Assembly (NCBI RefSeq): GCF_000473045.1
Contig: NZ_AXAY01000017.1
Span: 62,001 to 126,000 of the forward strand
Origin: Bradyrhizobium sp. WSM3983
GTDB lineage: Bacteria > Pseudomonadota > Alphaproteobacteria > Rhizobiales > Xanthobacteraceae
Length of the DNA stretch: 64,000 bases
Direction: 5' to 3'
This document shows, in pieces, positions 1-9,227 of this stretch. The translations under genes were made by a program, and so were the position numbers. Within the stretch, counting starts at the first letter, position 1; every line of letters starts with the position of its first letter. The notes below the pieces were generated by a model. It did not search any database. It worked only from the letters and a program-made list of their open reading frames with translations, and had not been told where the DNA came from.

Positions 1-3
1 ACG

Positions 4-1479
4 CTAGTTTCTCCAACTGCCCAGCGCCGCATGGAGGTCGGGCACGGCATCTGCCGATTCGCGGACCGGTCCGGTCAGGAGGGCACCTGCTGCCAGGAAG
101 TCCGATAAGTCGGCCCGGGGGTCGCCTGCGGCGATGTGCGGATGTTCCTCAAGATAGCCCGTGTGAATGTGCCCAAGCAGAAATCCGTCGTCCGCGAGGA
201 TTCGGGCAAGGAAGCTTGCGTTGGTTGCGCAACCGAGAAGCACCAAATCCCGCATCGCGCGATGCGCCTTTTGCGCAGTCTCGATACGCGAGGGCGAATG
301 CACGACGATCTTGGCGAGCAAGGGGTCGAATGCTGTCGTGATCTTCTGACCTCGCGAAAGACCGCTGTCGATGCGTATACCGTCGCCGCCGGGGTAGTCG
401 AGCACGAGGACCTTGCCTGTTGTTGGAGCATATCCGCGCTCCGGCGCTTCGGCACACAACCTGGCTTCGATCGCATGTCCGCTCGGCACAATTTCGGATT
501 GTGCCAATCGAAGTGGGCGACCCGCAGCGATGTGGATCTGCTCGGCAACAAGGTCAACGCCGGTGATCATCTCGGTCACGGGATGCTCAACTTGCAAACG
601 TGTATTCATTTCCAGAAAGTGGAACTCTCCTCCGCCAAGGAGGAATTCGACAGTGCCTGCATTGTGATAGTTGGCTGCACGGGCGATGCCGACGGCGGCA
701 TCGCAGATGCCTTGACGCAACTCCGACGACAGCCCCGGCGCGGGCGCCTCTTCGATGACCTTTTGGAACCGACGCTGGATCGAGCACTCCCGCTCGAACA
801 GATGAGTCACGTTTCCGAAGGCGTCCCCGAGCACCTGGACTTCGATATGGCGCGGGCTTTCGATATATCGTTCGACGTAGAGCCGGCCATCTCCGAAATA
901 GCGCTGCGCCTCGCTGCGCGCCTGCGCAATTGCGTCCTCCAGGAGCCCGATGTCGCGCACAATCTGCATGCCCTTGCCGCCGCCGGCCGCGGAAGGTTTT
1001 ACGAGCAACGGGGGTCCCATGGCCCGGGCTCTGCGCACGAAGGTCGTTGCATCATCTTCCTCGATGGCGCAAGGAGCGACTGGAAACCCGTGTCGCTGAA
1101 CGAAGTTGCGAGCGCGAATTTTGTCGCCCATCAGTTCTATGCTTTCGGGGGCAGGTCCGACGAATGTGATGCCGGCGCTCGTAACGGCCCTTGCGAACTC
1201 CGCGTTCTCCGACAGAAATCCATAACCTGGATGCAGCGCACCGGCGTTCGCTTGTCGGGCGGCGGCGATAATCTGCGGGATGTCGAGATAGGCAGCAATC
1301 GGCGTGCGTCCGTCGATCGCGATGGCTATATCGGCCATAGAGACGGCAAGCGTGCCGGCATCAACGTCGTGGTAGACGATCGCAGAACGAAGCCCCAGCT
1401 TGCGAAGGGTCTTGATGATACGAACGGCGATCTCTCCCCTATTGGCGATCAGAACGGTATCAAAAGGCAGTTCGTGCAT
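4..1479 (-). CDS. Biotin carboxylase subunit/domain protein (AccC/MccA-like)
   Basis: 491 aa, ATG start to TAG stop at 4-6. The family carboxylates biotin using ATP and bicarbonate as half of an acyl-CoA or related carboxylase. Visible are the N-terminal fold starting LIANRGEIAVRI (near residue 10), the ATP-grasp glycine loop PSAAGGGKGMQIV (about 160-175), the RECSIQRRFQKVIEEAP block (about 230) and EMNTRLQVEHPVTE (about 290-304). The tail runs about 40 residues past a usual AccC and ends without a biotinyl Met-Lys-Met domain. It could pair with a separate carrier encoded further left, or be a shortened MccA-type alpha subunit. The substrate cannot be told from sequence. The gene reads toward the left edge, so its downstream partners lie outside the window. 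Confidence 0.9.
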   Translation of the reverse strand: MHELPFDTVLIANRGEIAVRIIKTLRKLGLRSAIVYHDVDAGTLAVSMADIAIAIDGRTPIAAYLDIPQIIAAARQANAGALHPGYGFLSENAEFARAVTSAGITFVGPAPESIELMGDKIRARNFVQRHGFPVAPCAIEEDDATTFVRRARAMGPPLLVKPSAAGGGKGMQIVRDIGLLEDAIAQARSEAQRYFGDGRLYVERYIESPRHIEVQVLGDAFGNVTHLFERECSIQRRFQKVIEEAPAPGLSSELRQGICDAAVGIARAANYHNAGTVEFLLGGGEFHFLEMNTRLQVEHPVTEMITGVDLVAEQIHIAAGRPLRLAQSEIVPSGHAIEARLCAEAPERGYAPTTGKVLVLDYPGGDGIRIDSGLSRGQKITTAFDPLLAKIVVHSPSRIETAQKAHRAMRDLVLLGCATNASFLARILADDGFLLGHIHTGYLEEHPHIAAGDPRADLSDFLAAGALLTGPVRESADAVPDLHAALGSWRN

Positions 1480-1655
1480 TGAGATATCTTCAGCTGCTTG
1501 GTATGCCCGACTACAGACGTTTAGCTTGAGCCCGACGATCGTCCTGTGAGCCCCGCGTCACGTCCCACACCATCGATCGGATCGGTCTAAGTTGGTGCCA
1601 CGCACACGTGCCGCGGCACGAATATCATCAAGCGAAACCAGCTGTCGCGCATACC

Positions 1656-1958
1656 TCATCTTGGGCCCCCATTTCCTGTGGCGGCATCCCGAACTGAGAT
1701 GACTTGGCGACACTGCACGCTCAAGCGTTGGATATTGCCTTTGAGACAGGCCGCGACGGCGTCCTCATCAGGTATATGGGCGCCGCAGAGGCGAAGCGCA
1801 TCCGGTGTGCAAGCCTGACGCGCCTCCGCTGAGACCGGCCGATCTCGCGCATCTACGCTTCCGCAGAACTCTGTCGTCATCGCAACGCAAAAAAGCGCAA
1901 TTGTATAGCGATGCGCTCTGTGGCGCGACGAGCGGTTGGTTTGCTGCATGTGGTTCAC
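1656..1958 (-). CDS. Small exported Cys-rich protein
   Basis: 100 aa. The GTG start at 1958 is preceded by GAGGATAG at good spacing; an ATG lies three codons further in. A hydrophobic stretch at about residues 18-35 looks like a signal peptide. The mature part has four Cys in an ACTPDALRLC...AACL...VQC pattern that I recall from small rhizobial Cys-rich repeat proteins of unknown role. A MerR/NolA-type promoter at 2263-2293 points at this gene from about 300 bp away. A His-rich 19-codon ORF (GTG start, residues VHDHHAMQHE...) ends two bases before this start. Function unknown; the coding call rests on the signal peptide, RBS and Cys pattern. Confidence 0.7.
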   Translation of the reverse strand: MNHMQQTNRSSRHRAHRYTIALFCVAMTTEFCGSVDARDRPVSAEARQACTPDALRLCGAHIPDEDAVAACLKGNIQRLSVQCRQVISVRDAATGNGGPR

Positions 1959-2262
1959 GGCTATCCTCTGTCGGTGTGATCTACGATATTTTCATGCTGC
2001 ATGGCGTGATGGTCGTGCACCGGGCGAGCTTGCGTTCAAGCCCCGCCGGGATGCGAGAATGTCCCGCTCCGATCTCAAAGGCCCGATTCACCCGAGCGGC
2101 CGCCGGACCGCGCATGGTGACCGATTCGCCGTGTGGGGAGTTCCCGGGCATCAGAACAGGGTGTCCCGATGCAGGTTCGAAGGTCTGAGAGGTTCACAAA
2201 TCTCATCACGCGTCAGGCAGTGACCGACGGTCGGACGCGCGGTCCGCCGCCTTACTTGCATG

Positions 2263-2293
2263 ATGATACAAACTGACGTTACGTCCGATTCAA
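2263..2293 (-). promoter_or_regulatory. MerR/NolA-type promoter, site a
   Basis: Read leftward: -35 TTGAAT (2288-2293), a 19-bp spacer with ACGTAACGT at its centre, and -10 TATCAT (2263-2268). A 19-bp spacer holding a dyad is the hallmark of promoters activated by MerR-family proteins. The same element lies directly before nolA (37473-37503) and at four other places in the window. Its -10 is the closest to consensus of the six. The next recognisable gene downstream is the Cys-rich protein at 1958. Confidence 0.65.
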
Positions 2294-2890
2294 GCCTCTT
2301 GAGAGCCACTTGTGAGAATAGATTGAGACCGTCACTCTGCCAGAGCGGGCTGTGCCGAACGGAGGTGCGAGCCCAATGCTCGAGGTGGCCCGCATTCGCC
2401 GTTATCGTGAAATCATGCGATATGCAGAGCGAGAGCGCGATTGCAGGCGACAGGCGAATTAAGGCGTGTTGGGTCGCGTTACACGCCTTTTGGCCGCGCG
2501 GCATCCACTCTGAAGTCCCTGGCATCTTGCGAGTCGGCGGCGCTGAGAGCCGTTTCGACAGTGGCCAATCACACCATGATGTTGAGCGGGCTGTTCCAGA
2601 CGCCTCACTGTGCCGATCGGCCTCGGGATGCCGCCCCGTTTCACTCGCGGAAACGGGCAAAGCCAATTCGCTCACTCTGCTATCAAGTCGAGCAAGAGAG
2701 ATATCGAGCCGCGCGTTGCTCGATGCGCGCCTGCCGCCCGGACCCGGTACCGCCGCGCTCGGTGGATACGCGTATCGCAGCCGCGCAGTCTAGCCTGATC
2801 ATGCTCCAACCTCGAAAGGATCGGAGCATGACCTAATTCCGTGCGCCGTTCCGGGGCGCACGCGCGGCTATCTTTGAAAACGCGAACCTC
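2294..2890. other. Gene-poor stretch
   Basis: Open frames here on both strands are compositional. I recognise no conserved protein, RNA or terminator. It separates the methyltransferase stop from promoter site a. Confidence 0.5.
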
Positions 2891-3850
2891 TCACGGCTCC
2901 AGGGCGACCTGCAAACCCTCGTGACCTCCAACGTGAACATAACGCGGCCCGATTGGCCGACCTCGACCGCTGGCGACGGTGACAATGTCTTCCAGGGGAG
3001 CGGCGCGTGCATCCGATGCAGGGCGGGACAAGATCAGATCGGCGTGGAATAAACCTTCCGATTCAAGTCCGCTCGCATCGATGCCAAGAGTTGCCAACGT
3101 GGCCAAGCTCCTTTCAAATTCCTCGGCATCGCGAAATCGACGCTGAATAAATGTCGCACCAGTAAGGCGTTCCGTCACAAGACCACGCTTTTCGAACGTC
3201 GCAGCCAAGGAATCATACGGGAACATCCGCAGCACGAAAGAGATGATCCATGGACGCGTCTCTGTCACATCGAGAAGTTTGCTGAACGTCTTCTCGGTCA
3301 CGTAGCCGATGCAGCCCGTCGACATGATGACATCAGCGGAACGGAGAATACGCGCCCCTTCCGTCGAAAGGGATTCCTTTTCAAGATCGGCGACAATACC
3401 CTGCTCAAGCAGGCCAACGGCCGTTGCATAGCGGATTGCCGGTGCCGAGACATCGAGACCGATAAACCGCGCTAGACCAACATCAGGCCAAGCCGAATAA
3501 AACTTGCGATCGAGATCCACCAGTGTCTCGGAACTGATCGCCCTCATCTCGCGCCGGGCGTAGCGGTGACGCAAGCCGCCGAAGGTCAGTGGAAACCGAT
3601 GCACCGCCGCGTTGATGCCGTATGAACAGCCGACATCAAGCACGATCGGCTTAACGCTGGTTGCCGAAGCTTTGGCTGCCAGAATCTGACGCACGACCGG
3701 CTCTGCCACATCCGGGATCATATAATCCAAGCCTCCCAGGACGGAGAAATACGCTCTTGGATCATCCAAAGCGTAAATGTCATCGAAGATAGCTTTATCC
3801 TGATTGATACGCGAAAAATCTGCTCGCAACCCAACGTCTCCACATTTCAA
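2891..3850 (-). CDS. Class I SAM-dependent methyltransferase
   Basis: 319 aa. The glycine-rich motif I is VLDVGCSYGINAA (about residues 69-81); the acidic motif after it is FIGLDVSAPAIRYA, and the post-I/IV region is DVIMSTGCIGYV. This is the fold that binds S-adenosylmethionine; the acceptor substrate is not evident. The frame opens with TTG and no clear Shine-Dalgarno, so the true start may lie elsewhere or the N-terminus may be shortened. It stands alone on the minus strand with about 730 bp of gene-free DNA upstream. A tailoring role for a small molecule or lipid is possible, but nothing adjacent supports one. Confidence 0.8.
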   Translation of the reverse strand: MKCGDVGLRADFSRINQDKAIFDDIYALDDPRAYFSVLGGLDYMIPDVAEPVVRQILAAKASATSVKPIVLDVGCSYGINAAVHRFPLTFGGLRHRYARREMRAISSETLVDLDRKFYSAWPDVGLARFIGLDVSAPAIRYATAVGLLEQGIVADLEKESLSTEGARILRSADVIMSTGCIGYVTEKTFSKLLDVTETRPWIISFVLRMFPYDSLAATFEKRGLVTERLTGATFIQRRFRDAEEFERSLATLATLGIDASGLESEGLFHADLILSRPASDARAAPLEDIVTVASGRGRPIGPRYVHVGGHEGLQVALEP

Positions 3851-4581
3851 TTTGCACGCACGCCTAAGGCTCTTGCCTCGACCAGTACTCCTCTCATCGC
3901 AGATGTTGGCCGATGTATGAACCCCACGGTGCTTTTGCGCTCTGTCTCACCCCAATTCTTGAAAGATGCGCCAGTCATTCTCCCTCCGTGAGGCCTGCAG
4001 CTTGTCGCACTGATGCTGAAGCTGGACATTGAAGCGGGGCGAAGACGTAGAGCGACGGCCAAATCGGCTACACATTCCACGATGTAGGGGGATCCGCCTT
4101 GAGGCCGACAGCGAGCATCTTCTCGACATAACGCCAAATGCAGTCGTCCTTCCACTCAGCTGGCTGCGCCTAGGTGTCTGAATGTCGAGGAACCGGATGC
4201 ACGAACAGCTCGAGCTCATGACAATGTCATAGACCAATGCGGACCATAGGGAGGATATCTAAAGGAGTGGCCGCAATCTTCCTTTCGGATCCGTCATTCT
4301 CCACCCGCTGTGGCGATTTCGGTTACGAGCGATTTATCGGTTCGAATGGAAGAATACCGAAGCCGGATCGCAGCTTCCTTTCATAATTGGGAGGAGCGTG
4401 CGCTTGGTCACTTCTATAATCCCTCCTCGCACAACCGCTCAACTGATTGCGGCTTCATCGCGCGTTGTTGGGCGAATCTTGCGACAGCGCTGCCCTAAAG
4501 GTGCGCGCTCAAGATGACGCTCTGTCCTTCGACGGGTTCAGGGCGATGTCAGGCCCGGACTGGAGAGACTTCGAGACAAGC
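3851..4581. other. Gene-free divergent region
   Basis: About 730 bp between the leftward methyltransferase and the rightward metalloprotease. Small ORFs on the minus strand (3847-4237) show no recognisable domain. I see no nod box, -24/-12 element or MerR-type site here. Confidence 0.5.
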
Positions 4582-5751
4582 ATGTCAGAGATCACGCGTC
4601 GCAATGTGTTAGCGCTTGGAGTTTCAGCGTTGCTTCCGGTGAGAACCGGACGCCCGGCGCGAGTCGCCGCGGCAGACCGAATCCCGGTTCTTGACCAAAA
4701 ATGGAATATCTATTTGAGCGAAGGTCCGACGGACCCTCGATGCCTGCCAGCTGTTGGCTCGCTGAGAGCGATGATGGTCTTTGTGGATTTCGCTGACGCA
4801 CCCGGCGATGGCAGCGGCACGGAAGGGATAGCCGATCATCTCACCGGATACGGTAAGGCCGAGAAATGGTTTAGCGACCAATCGTACGGGCGCCTCACGT
4901 TCGAGATTGCCAGAATTCCTGGCTGGCGACGCATGCCTAAGCCCTCGACCAGCTACACCGGCACCAACAAACGTTTCACCTTCGAGCAGCACAGAGACTA
5001 TATGTCAGATGCCGCAGCACTTTTCCCGGAACTCGATGTCCGCACCCACCCCCTGCTGCTTGTCGTTGGCGCGAAGACCGACGCAATTGCTATTTCACCA
5101 ACATTTATCGCCACGCTGGCCAGGGCACCCATGACTCCAACGGGGCCGGTTCGTTGGGGCGTGACCTTCGGCAAGGACAGCTATACCAACAACCACATGA
5201 ACCTGTGTCATGAGGTGTGCCACACCCTTGGATTACCTGATCTCTATAACTTCGAGCCATTGCGACTTACGACCGGCTCCTGGGACGTCATGGGCGATAT
5301 CTTTCGGAGCAGGTCGCTGATCGGCTGGCATCGCCACAAACTTGGCTGGCTTGCAGACGAGCGCAAGGCTTATTTGGCGCACGGGGAGTTTGGGACTGTC
5401 CTCACACCGCTGCCAGGCAGCACAGGAACCTCGATGATTGTGGTGCCAGCCGACGATGTCTTGAATCCATCGAAAGTGTACGTGCTCGAACTTGCACAGC
5501 CGATTCGAGGCCACGATGGCACAACGACCGGCGATGGTGTTCTTATCTACAGCGTTGATGCCAGGATCTCGACTGGCCATAGCCCGGTGAGCATCGTGCC
5601 GGCCAAAACGACGACGAATTTCAACTACGGGGAATTGTTCGAAGCGCCGTTTTCCTCAGGATCAATTCTCGATGTCCCGGCGTTGCCATTCAGTGTTTCG
5701 ACCAAAGCCAAGCGCGACGACGGCTACGTTGTGGGCCTGAAGGTGCGCTAA
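4582..5751 (+). CDS. Exported M6-type zinc metalloprotease domain protein
   Basis: 389 aa from the ATG at 4582, chosen because it starts a twin-arginine signal (TRRNVLALGVSALLP, residues 5-19); the open frame runs further upstream. The zinc site is HEVCHTLGLPDLYN (HExxH, about residue 210), followed by a SWDVMGD turn, as in M6/immune-inhibitor-A-like proteases. About 90 residues follow the MGD turn in the usual beta-rich style. It should cross the inner membrane folded through Tat and act in the periplasm or outside. The target is unknown. It stands alone, ending about 330 bp from the convergent OMP gene. Confidence 0.8.
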   Translation: MSEITRRNVLALGVSALLPVRTGRPARVAAADRIPVLDQKWNIYLSEGPTDPRCLPAVGSLRAMMVFVDFADAPGDGSGTEGIADHLTGYGKAEKWFSDQSYGRLTFEIARIPGWRRMPKPSTSYTGTNKRFTFEQHRDYMSDAAALFPELDVRTHPLLLVVGAKTDAIAISPTFIATLARAPMTPTGPVRWGVTFGKDSYTNNHMNLCHEVCHTLGLPDLYNFEPLRLTTGSWDVMGDIFRSRSLIGWHRHKLGWLADERKAYLAHGEFGTVLTPLPGSTGTSMIVVPADDVLNPSKVYVLELAQPIRGHDGTTTGDGVLIYSVDARISTGHSPVSIVPAKTTTNFNYGELFEAPFSSGSILDVPALPFSVSTKAKRDDGYVVGLKVR

Positions 5752-6020
5752 GCGGCCTTTTCGCAACGGCTGTTCCTCCGCTCAAGGGGCTTGGCGTCGT
5801 GGCGAGCAAAATTTCGTTTGTCTGGGAGAGCTGTCGCGCCTGGCCCAGGTGGTGTTGCGCCAGGCGATGCTGGACGTAGCGAGGTCGCACTGGGATCGGG
5901 CGGCTGGAGCGCTGAGGCAGCACCTGCAGGCTCCCACTGCGGACGATTTCGTCTGCCGGTGCGCCAGGCGGTGGTGGTGAGGCAAACTTCGAGATCACCT
6001 CGCGGGTCACCAGGGTTGCT

Positions 6021-6052
6021 AAAAAATGAGCCCCGGCCTGGGGCCGGGGCTC
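6021..6052 (-). terminator. Rho-independent terminator of the OMP gene
   Basis: Hairpin GAGCCCCGGCC-tg-GGCCGGGGCTC (6028-6052), followed on the minus strand by six T (6021-6026). It lies 28 bp past the stop of the leftward OMP gene. Confidence 0.9.
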
Positions 6053-6079
6053 TCGATCCGCCGCTCTAACGCGATGGAA

Positions 6080-6823
6080 TCAGTATTTGAGAGCTACGGG
6101 GCCCCAGAACTTGTAATTGAGCCGCGCGGTCAGCAGGTCGAAATCCTGCCCGATGCGATCGCTAGCGACCGCACCCGCGGGGGTGTTGAAGTTCACGTTA
6201 GCGTCTTGCCGGAATATATGGTCGTACTCGACCCCGACCGACCAATTCGGCGCGAAGCCGAGTTCGATGCCCGCCCCGACCACGCCGCCCCAACGGGTCT
6301 GGTCAGTGCTCGCCAGCGGCGCGCCGGCGAGGGAGTTGACCTGATAGGTATTGCCGGTCACCGCGGCACCGCCCTTGGCGTAGAGCAATACGTTGTTGAT
6401 GGCATAGCCGACCTGGCCTGTAAGCAGGCCGAACGACCCGGTCTTGGTCTGATTGATGTCGCCCGGGAAGGCGGTGCTGACATTGGAGCCTTTGAAATCG
6501 GCCCAGTTGCCTTGGCCTTCGACACCGAAAACGACCTGGCCCGTCTGCCAGCGATAGCCAAACTGGCCACCAACGGTTCCGCCGCTCGCGTCATGAGAGC
6601 CTTCGGGCGTGACGCCTCCAAAATCCCAGGAGCTATGGGTCGAACCCCAGCCGCCATTGGCACCAAGATAGAAGCCGCTCCAGTCATAGATTGCGGCCGC
6701 GACCGGTGCTGGCATCGGCGGTGCCTTGGTGTAGATGGGCTGCTGAGCGAGATCGGCGGCGAATACGGGCGCTGCCCCGATCAACGCGACGATGCTGGCA
6801 GTCACAAGCAACAACTTCTTCAT
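6080..6823 (-). CDS. Outer-membrane beta-barrel protein (Omp25/31-like)
   Basis: 247 aa. It has a classic signal peptide MKKLLLVTASIVALIGAAPVFA with cleavage before ADL, then a short Pro-rich linker, WSGFYLGANGGWG and alternating aromatic strands. It ends in a strand with a terminal aromatic residue (KFWGPVALKY). This matches the eight-stranded porin-like proteins common in Rhizobiales; the role is envelope structure or surface exposure. A strong terminator follows. The gene looks like ordinary chromosomal stock rather than island-specific. Confidence 0.92.
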   Translation of the reverse strand: MKKLLLVTASIVALIGAAPVFAADLAQQPIYTKAPPMPAPVAAAIYDWSGFYLGANGGWGSTHSSWDFGGVTPEGSHDASGGTVGGQFGYRWQTGQVVFGVEGQGNWADFKGSNVSTAFPGDINQTKTGSFGLLTGQVGYAINNVLLYAKGGAAVTGNTYQVNSLAGAPLASTDQTRWGGVVGAGIELGFAPNWSVGVEYDHIFRQDANVNFNTPAGAVASDRIGQDFDLLTARLNYKFWGPVALKY

Positions 6824-7363
6824 TTCGAATACGCTCCTTCACATTTCCCCTGCGCCGCACGCGTAATAGCAGTGCTGTCTCGAATTGCTGTAGCTGTCGC
6901 GCAACATTCTCGCTTCCAGAAGCGCTTGAACCTAACGCCGCGTCAGCTTGCGCGCTTGTAAATCATGATCAACCGGCACAGCAGGCAGCGGTCCATCGTG
7001 TATCGAACCCATGGGCGTGCGCGTCAATTCCAAAGGAAGTGAAGTTGTCGTTGAACTCGAACCAGAGCGATCATGACACGCGCCTGCACCGAAGCAGCGA
7101 GGATCGTAGAGAATCGAGCGAGTGCTATCATGTCGTCCCATTTCCTCGGGGCGCCACGACCGGAAACCGGAAACACTCACCATCTACTCCCTCATGACGG
7201 ATCACGTCACGGTCCGTGAGTGGACCGAAGGCTCAAACGATCAAGTCCGCACTGGTATCAAAACGCGGCAAGCACGCGCTGCTGGTCTATCTCGTTCACA
7301 ACATCATCGGGAAAAGCCAGTTCGAACTTAGTCGCCCGATAATGGCGGGTTCTCAACATGATG
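6824..7363. other. Gene-free region upstream of a NifA-type promoter
   Basis: 540 bp between the leftward OMP gene and the NifA activator site. Only overlapping compositional ORFs are present. The OMP promoter should lie near 6830-6900, but I could not assign boxes. Confidence 0.4.
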
Positions 7364-7379
7364 TGTTTCGTTTGAGACA
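7364..7379 (+). promoter_or_regulatory. NifA upstream activator sequence TGT-N10-ACA
   Basis: TGT (7364-7366), ten bases, ACA (7377-7379): an exact match to the NifA-binding consensus. It sits about 105 bp before the start expected from the -24/-12 element at 7450-7465, within the normal range for enhancer-type activation. Confidence 0.75.
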
Positions 7380-7449
7380 AAGTGCGCGCGCGACGCCCAT
7401 GCCGCTGCGCATTCACGATGAGCCGTTGCGATCGAAGGCGCAGCATATT

Positions 7450-7465
7450 TGGCCCGCCTCTTGCT
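7450..7465 (+). promoter_or_regulatory. Sigma54 -24/-12 promoter
   Basis: TGGCCCGCCTCTTGCT has GG at 7451-7452 and GC at 7463-7464, exactly ten bases between. It differs from the TGGCACG-N4-TTGCW consensus at one core base (A to C). With the TGT-N10-ACA site upstream it forms a complete NifA-dependent promoter. It reads toward the PLP lyase at 7753, giving a leader of about 275 nt. Confidence 0.75.
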
Positions 7466-7691
7466 CTGATTGCGGTTAGGGGATTTGGCTCGACTTGATA
7501 GGAGGCGGTCAATGCCGGCCTGTCGGTGGATCTTACAAGGGGATGCGCTGTGATACTGCTCCGTCCTGATGTGCGACCAATCTGGATGAGGCGAACGCAA
7601 CGCAGATGGTTCTGGTGCGAAGGAGGGAGCCGATTTCATGCAGAACGAGGAGGGGGCCTGCGAAAACGATTCTCGTCTATTAGGCCCATCC

Positions 7692-7712
7692 GAACGGCAC
7701 CTGGTGCCGTTC
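7692..7712 (+). promoter_or_regulatory. Perfect inverted repeat in the leader of the PLP lyase
   Basis: GAACGGCAC-ctg-GTGCCGTTC, 9-bp arms with a 3-nt loop, ending 40 nt before the ATG at 7753. No T-run follows, so it is not a terminator. It could be a protein operator or a translation-modulating hairpin. A 13-codon ORF (ATG at 7512, AGGAGG upstream) lies earlier in the same leader. Confidence 0.45.
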
Positions 7713-7752
7713 TTCCCGGCCAGGCCGAATACAATCTCAACAGAAAGAAGCA

Positions 7753-8997
7753 ATGAAGTACCTGGAGGACAGCAAGGACCTGGACATCGAGACCCGGCTT
7801 TCTCGTTTCGGCCGAGCGCCCGCCGAAGATTCCGGGATGGTCAACATGCCCGTCTACCGGGGCTCCACAATTGTTTCGGAAACCCTGGAGGAATACGAAT
7901 CGCGAAAGAATAGCGATCCGGCAGCCAACTACGGCCGCTTTGGCTCGCCTCTGTCCCGCGCACTCGAGCTTGCCGTTTGCGAACTGGAGGGCGGCTATCG
8001 CTCGCTCCTGTTTCCGTCGGGGCTCTCTGCCTGCACGCATTCGCTTCTCGGCCTTCTGCGCGCAGGCGACCATGTTCTGATCAGCGACGGCGTCTATACA
8101 CCTCTCAGGACATTCGCGGACGAGGTTCTCTCAAGACTTCAGATCACGGTGCAATACTTCTCTCCAACGCAGCCTGCAGAGCTTGCAGCGAAAATCACCC
8201 AGAATACCCGGGCCATCTATCTGGAATCGCCTTCGTCCCTCACGTTTGAGGTGCAAAATGTCCCTGCGCTTGCTGCCATAGCCCATCGCTCCGATGCGCT
8301 AGTGGTCATGGACAATACATGGGCAACGCCTCTGTATTTCAAGCCGTTTGCGCACGGGGTCGACATCTCGATCCAGGCGGCGACCAAATATATCGTCGGC
8401 CATTCAGACGCGCTGCTTGGTATCGCCACTGCCAACGAATCGGCGTGGCCGGCGCTGCGGTCGAGCGCCCACGATTTCGGGGAGATTGCTGGGCCGGATG
8501 ACGTCTATTTGGCCCTTCGGGGACTACGCACCCTGGCCGTCCGCATGAAGCGTCATTGGGACAATGGCCTCAAGCTGGCCCAGAGCCTTCAGTCGCATCC
8601 AGCCGTCGATAACATCTTGCACCCGGCGTGTCCGGACGACCCTGGCCATGCGCTTTGGAAGCGAGACTTTTCGGGGGCGAGCGGCCTCTTTGGTCTTGCG
8701 CTGAAACCGATGTCGCAGCCGCAGCTTTCGACTTTCTTCAATCGGCTGCGGCTGTTTGGCATCGGCTGGTCCTGGGGCGGATTTGAAAGCCTGGTGATGC
8801 ATGTCGACCCATTAAAGCGCGCGGAACCATCGCTCGCTCTCGCTGGACCGCTGATTCGGGTTCACGCGGGCTTGGAGGACGCGAACGACCTGATCGCGGA
8901 TATGTATCAGGCGCTTGATGCGGCTTGGGAGACAAGAAGCAGGCGTGTTGATCCGGACAACGATGCGCTCATCGCTGAGCTCGCCAAACGAGCCTAA
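7753..8997 (+). CDS. Cystathionine beta-lyase-type PLP enzyme
   Basis: 414 aa, Cys/Met-metabolism PLP family (MetC-like). The PLP-binding lysine is in QAATKYIVGHSD (about residue 213) with VVMDNTWATPLYFKP ahead of it; ANYGRFGSPLSRALE near residue 57 is the usual tyrosine/arginine phosphate-binding block. The WSWGGFESLV region matches beta-lyases better than gamma-synthases. It should cleave cystathionine or cysteine to homocysteine or pyruvate, ammonia and sulfide. The NifA UAS and sigma54 promoter upstream point to expression with nitrogen fixation, where sulfur supply for Fe-S clusters or nitrogenase is a plausible use (inference). The RBS before the ATG is modest (AGAAAG). Confidence 0.88.
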   Translation: MKYLEDSKDLDIETRLSRFGRAPAEDSGMVNMPVYRGSTIVSETLEEYESRKNSDPAANYGRFGSPLSRALELAVCELEGGYRSLLFPSGLSACTHSLLGLLRAGDHVLISDGVYTPLRTFADEVLSRLQITVQYFSPTQPAELAAKITQNTRAIYLESPSSLTFEVQNVPALAAIAHRSDALVVMDNTWATPLYFKPFAHGVDISIQAATKYIVGHSDALLGIATANESAWPALRSSAHDFGEIAGPDDVYLALRGLRTLAVRMKRHWDNGLKLAQSLQSHPAVDNILHPACPDDPGHALWKRDFSGASGLFGLALKPMSQPQLSTFFNRLRLFGIGWSWGGFESLVMHVDPLKRAEPSLALAGPLIRVHAGLEDANDLIADMYQALDAAWETRSRRVDPDNDALIAELAKRA

Positions 8998-9154
8998 GCG
9001 CAGTCAACTCGAAGCCGAACCTTGGCTTGCCCAAGAAAGAAGTCGGCCGTGAACGAGTAATGAAGGGAATGCCATAGGCGCGTTTTGACGAAGAGCGAGA
9101 GCCCCGCTCGTCATCGAGATGTTCTGGCCCACGATTCTTGGGGTCAGAAGTTCG

Positions 9155-9195
9155 CTCGCGGGATGGTGTCGGAGCAACTCCGATACCCCATCGAG
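9155..9195 (+). promoter_or_regulatory. Imperfect hairpin in the dctA leader
   Basis: Arms 9155-9174 and 9178-9195 pair through GTCGGAG/CTCCGAT and GATGG/CCATC around a 3-nt loop, about 30 nt before the dctA start. There is no T-run. It could be a leader structure or an operator. Confidence 0.35.
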
Positions 9196-9227
9196 CGGGA
9201 CCGCCGCCAAACCTGGGAGGAGCGATT

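Noticed and set aside
136..1482. 448-codon ORF on the + strand
   Set aside because: It is the mirror of the biotin carboxylase gene; GC-rich codon bias keeps the opposite frame open. Composition is Arg/Cys/His-rich with no domain.
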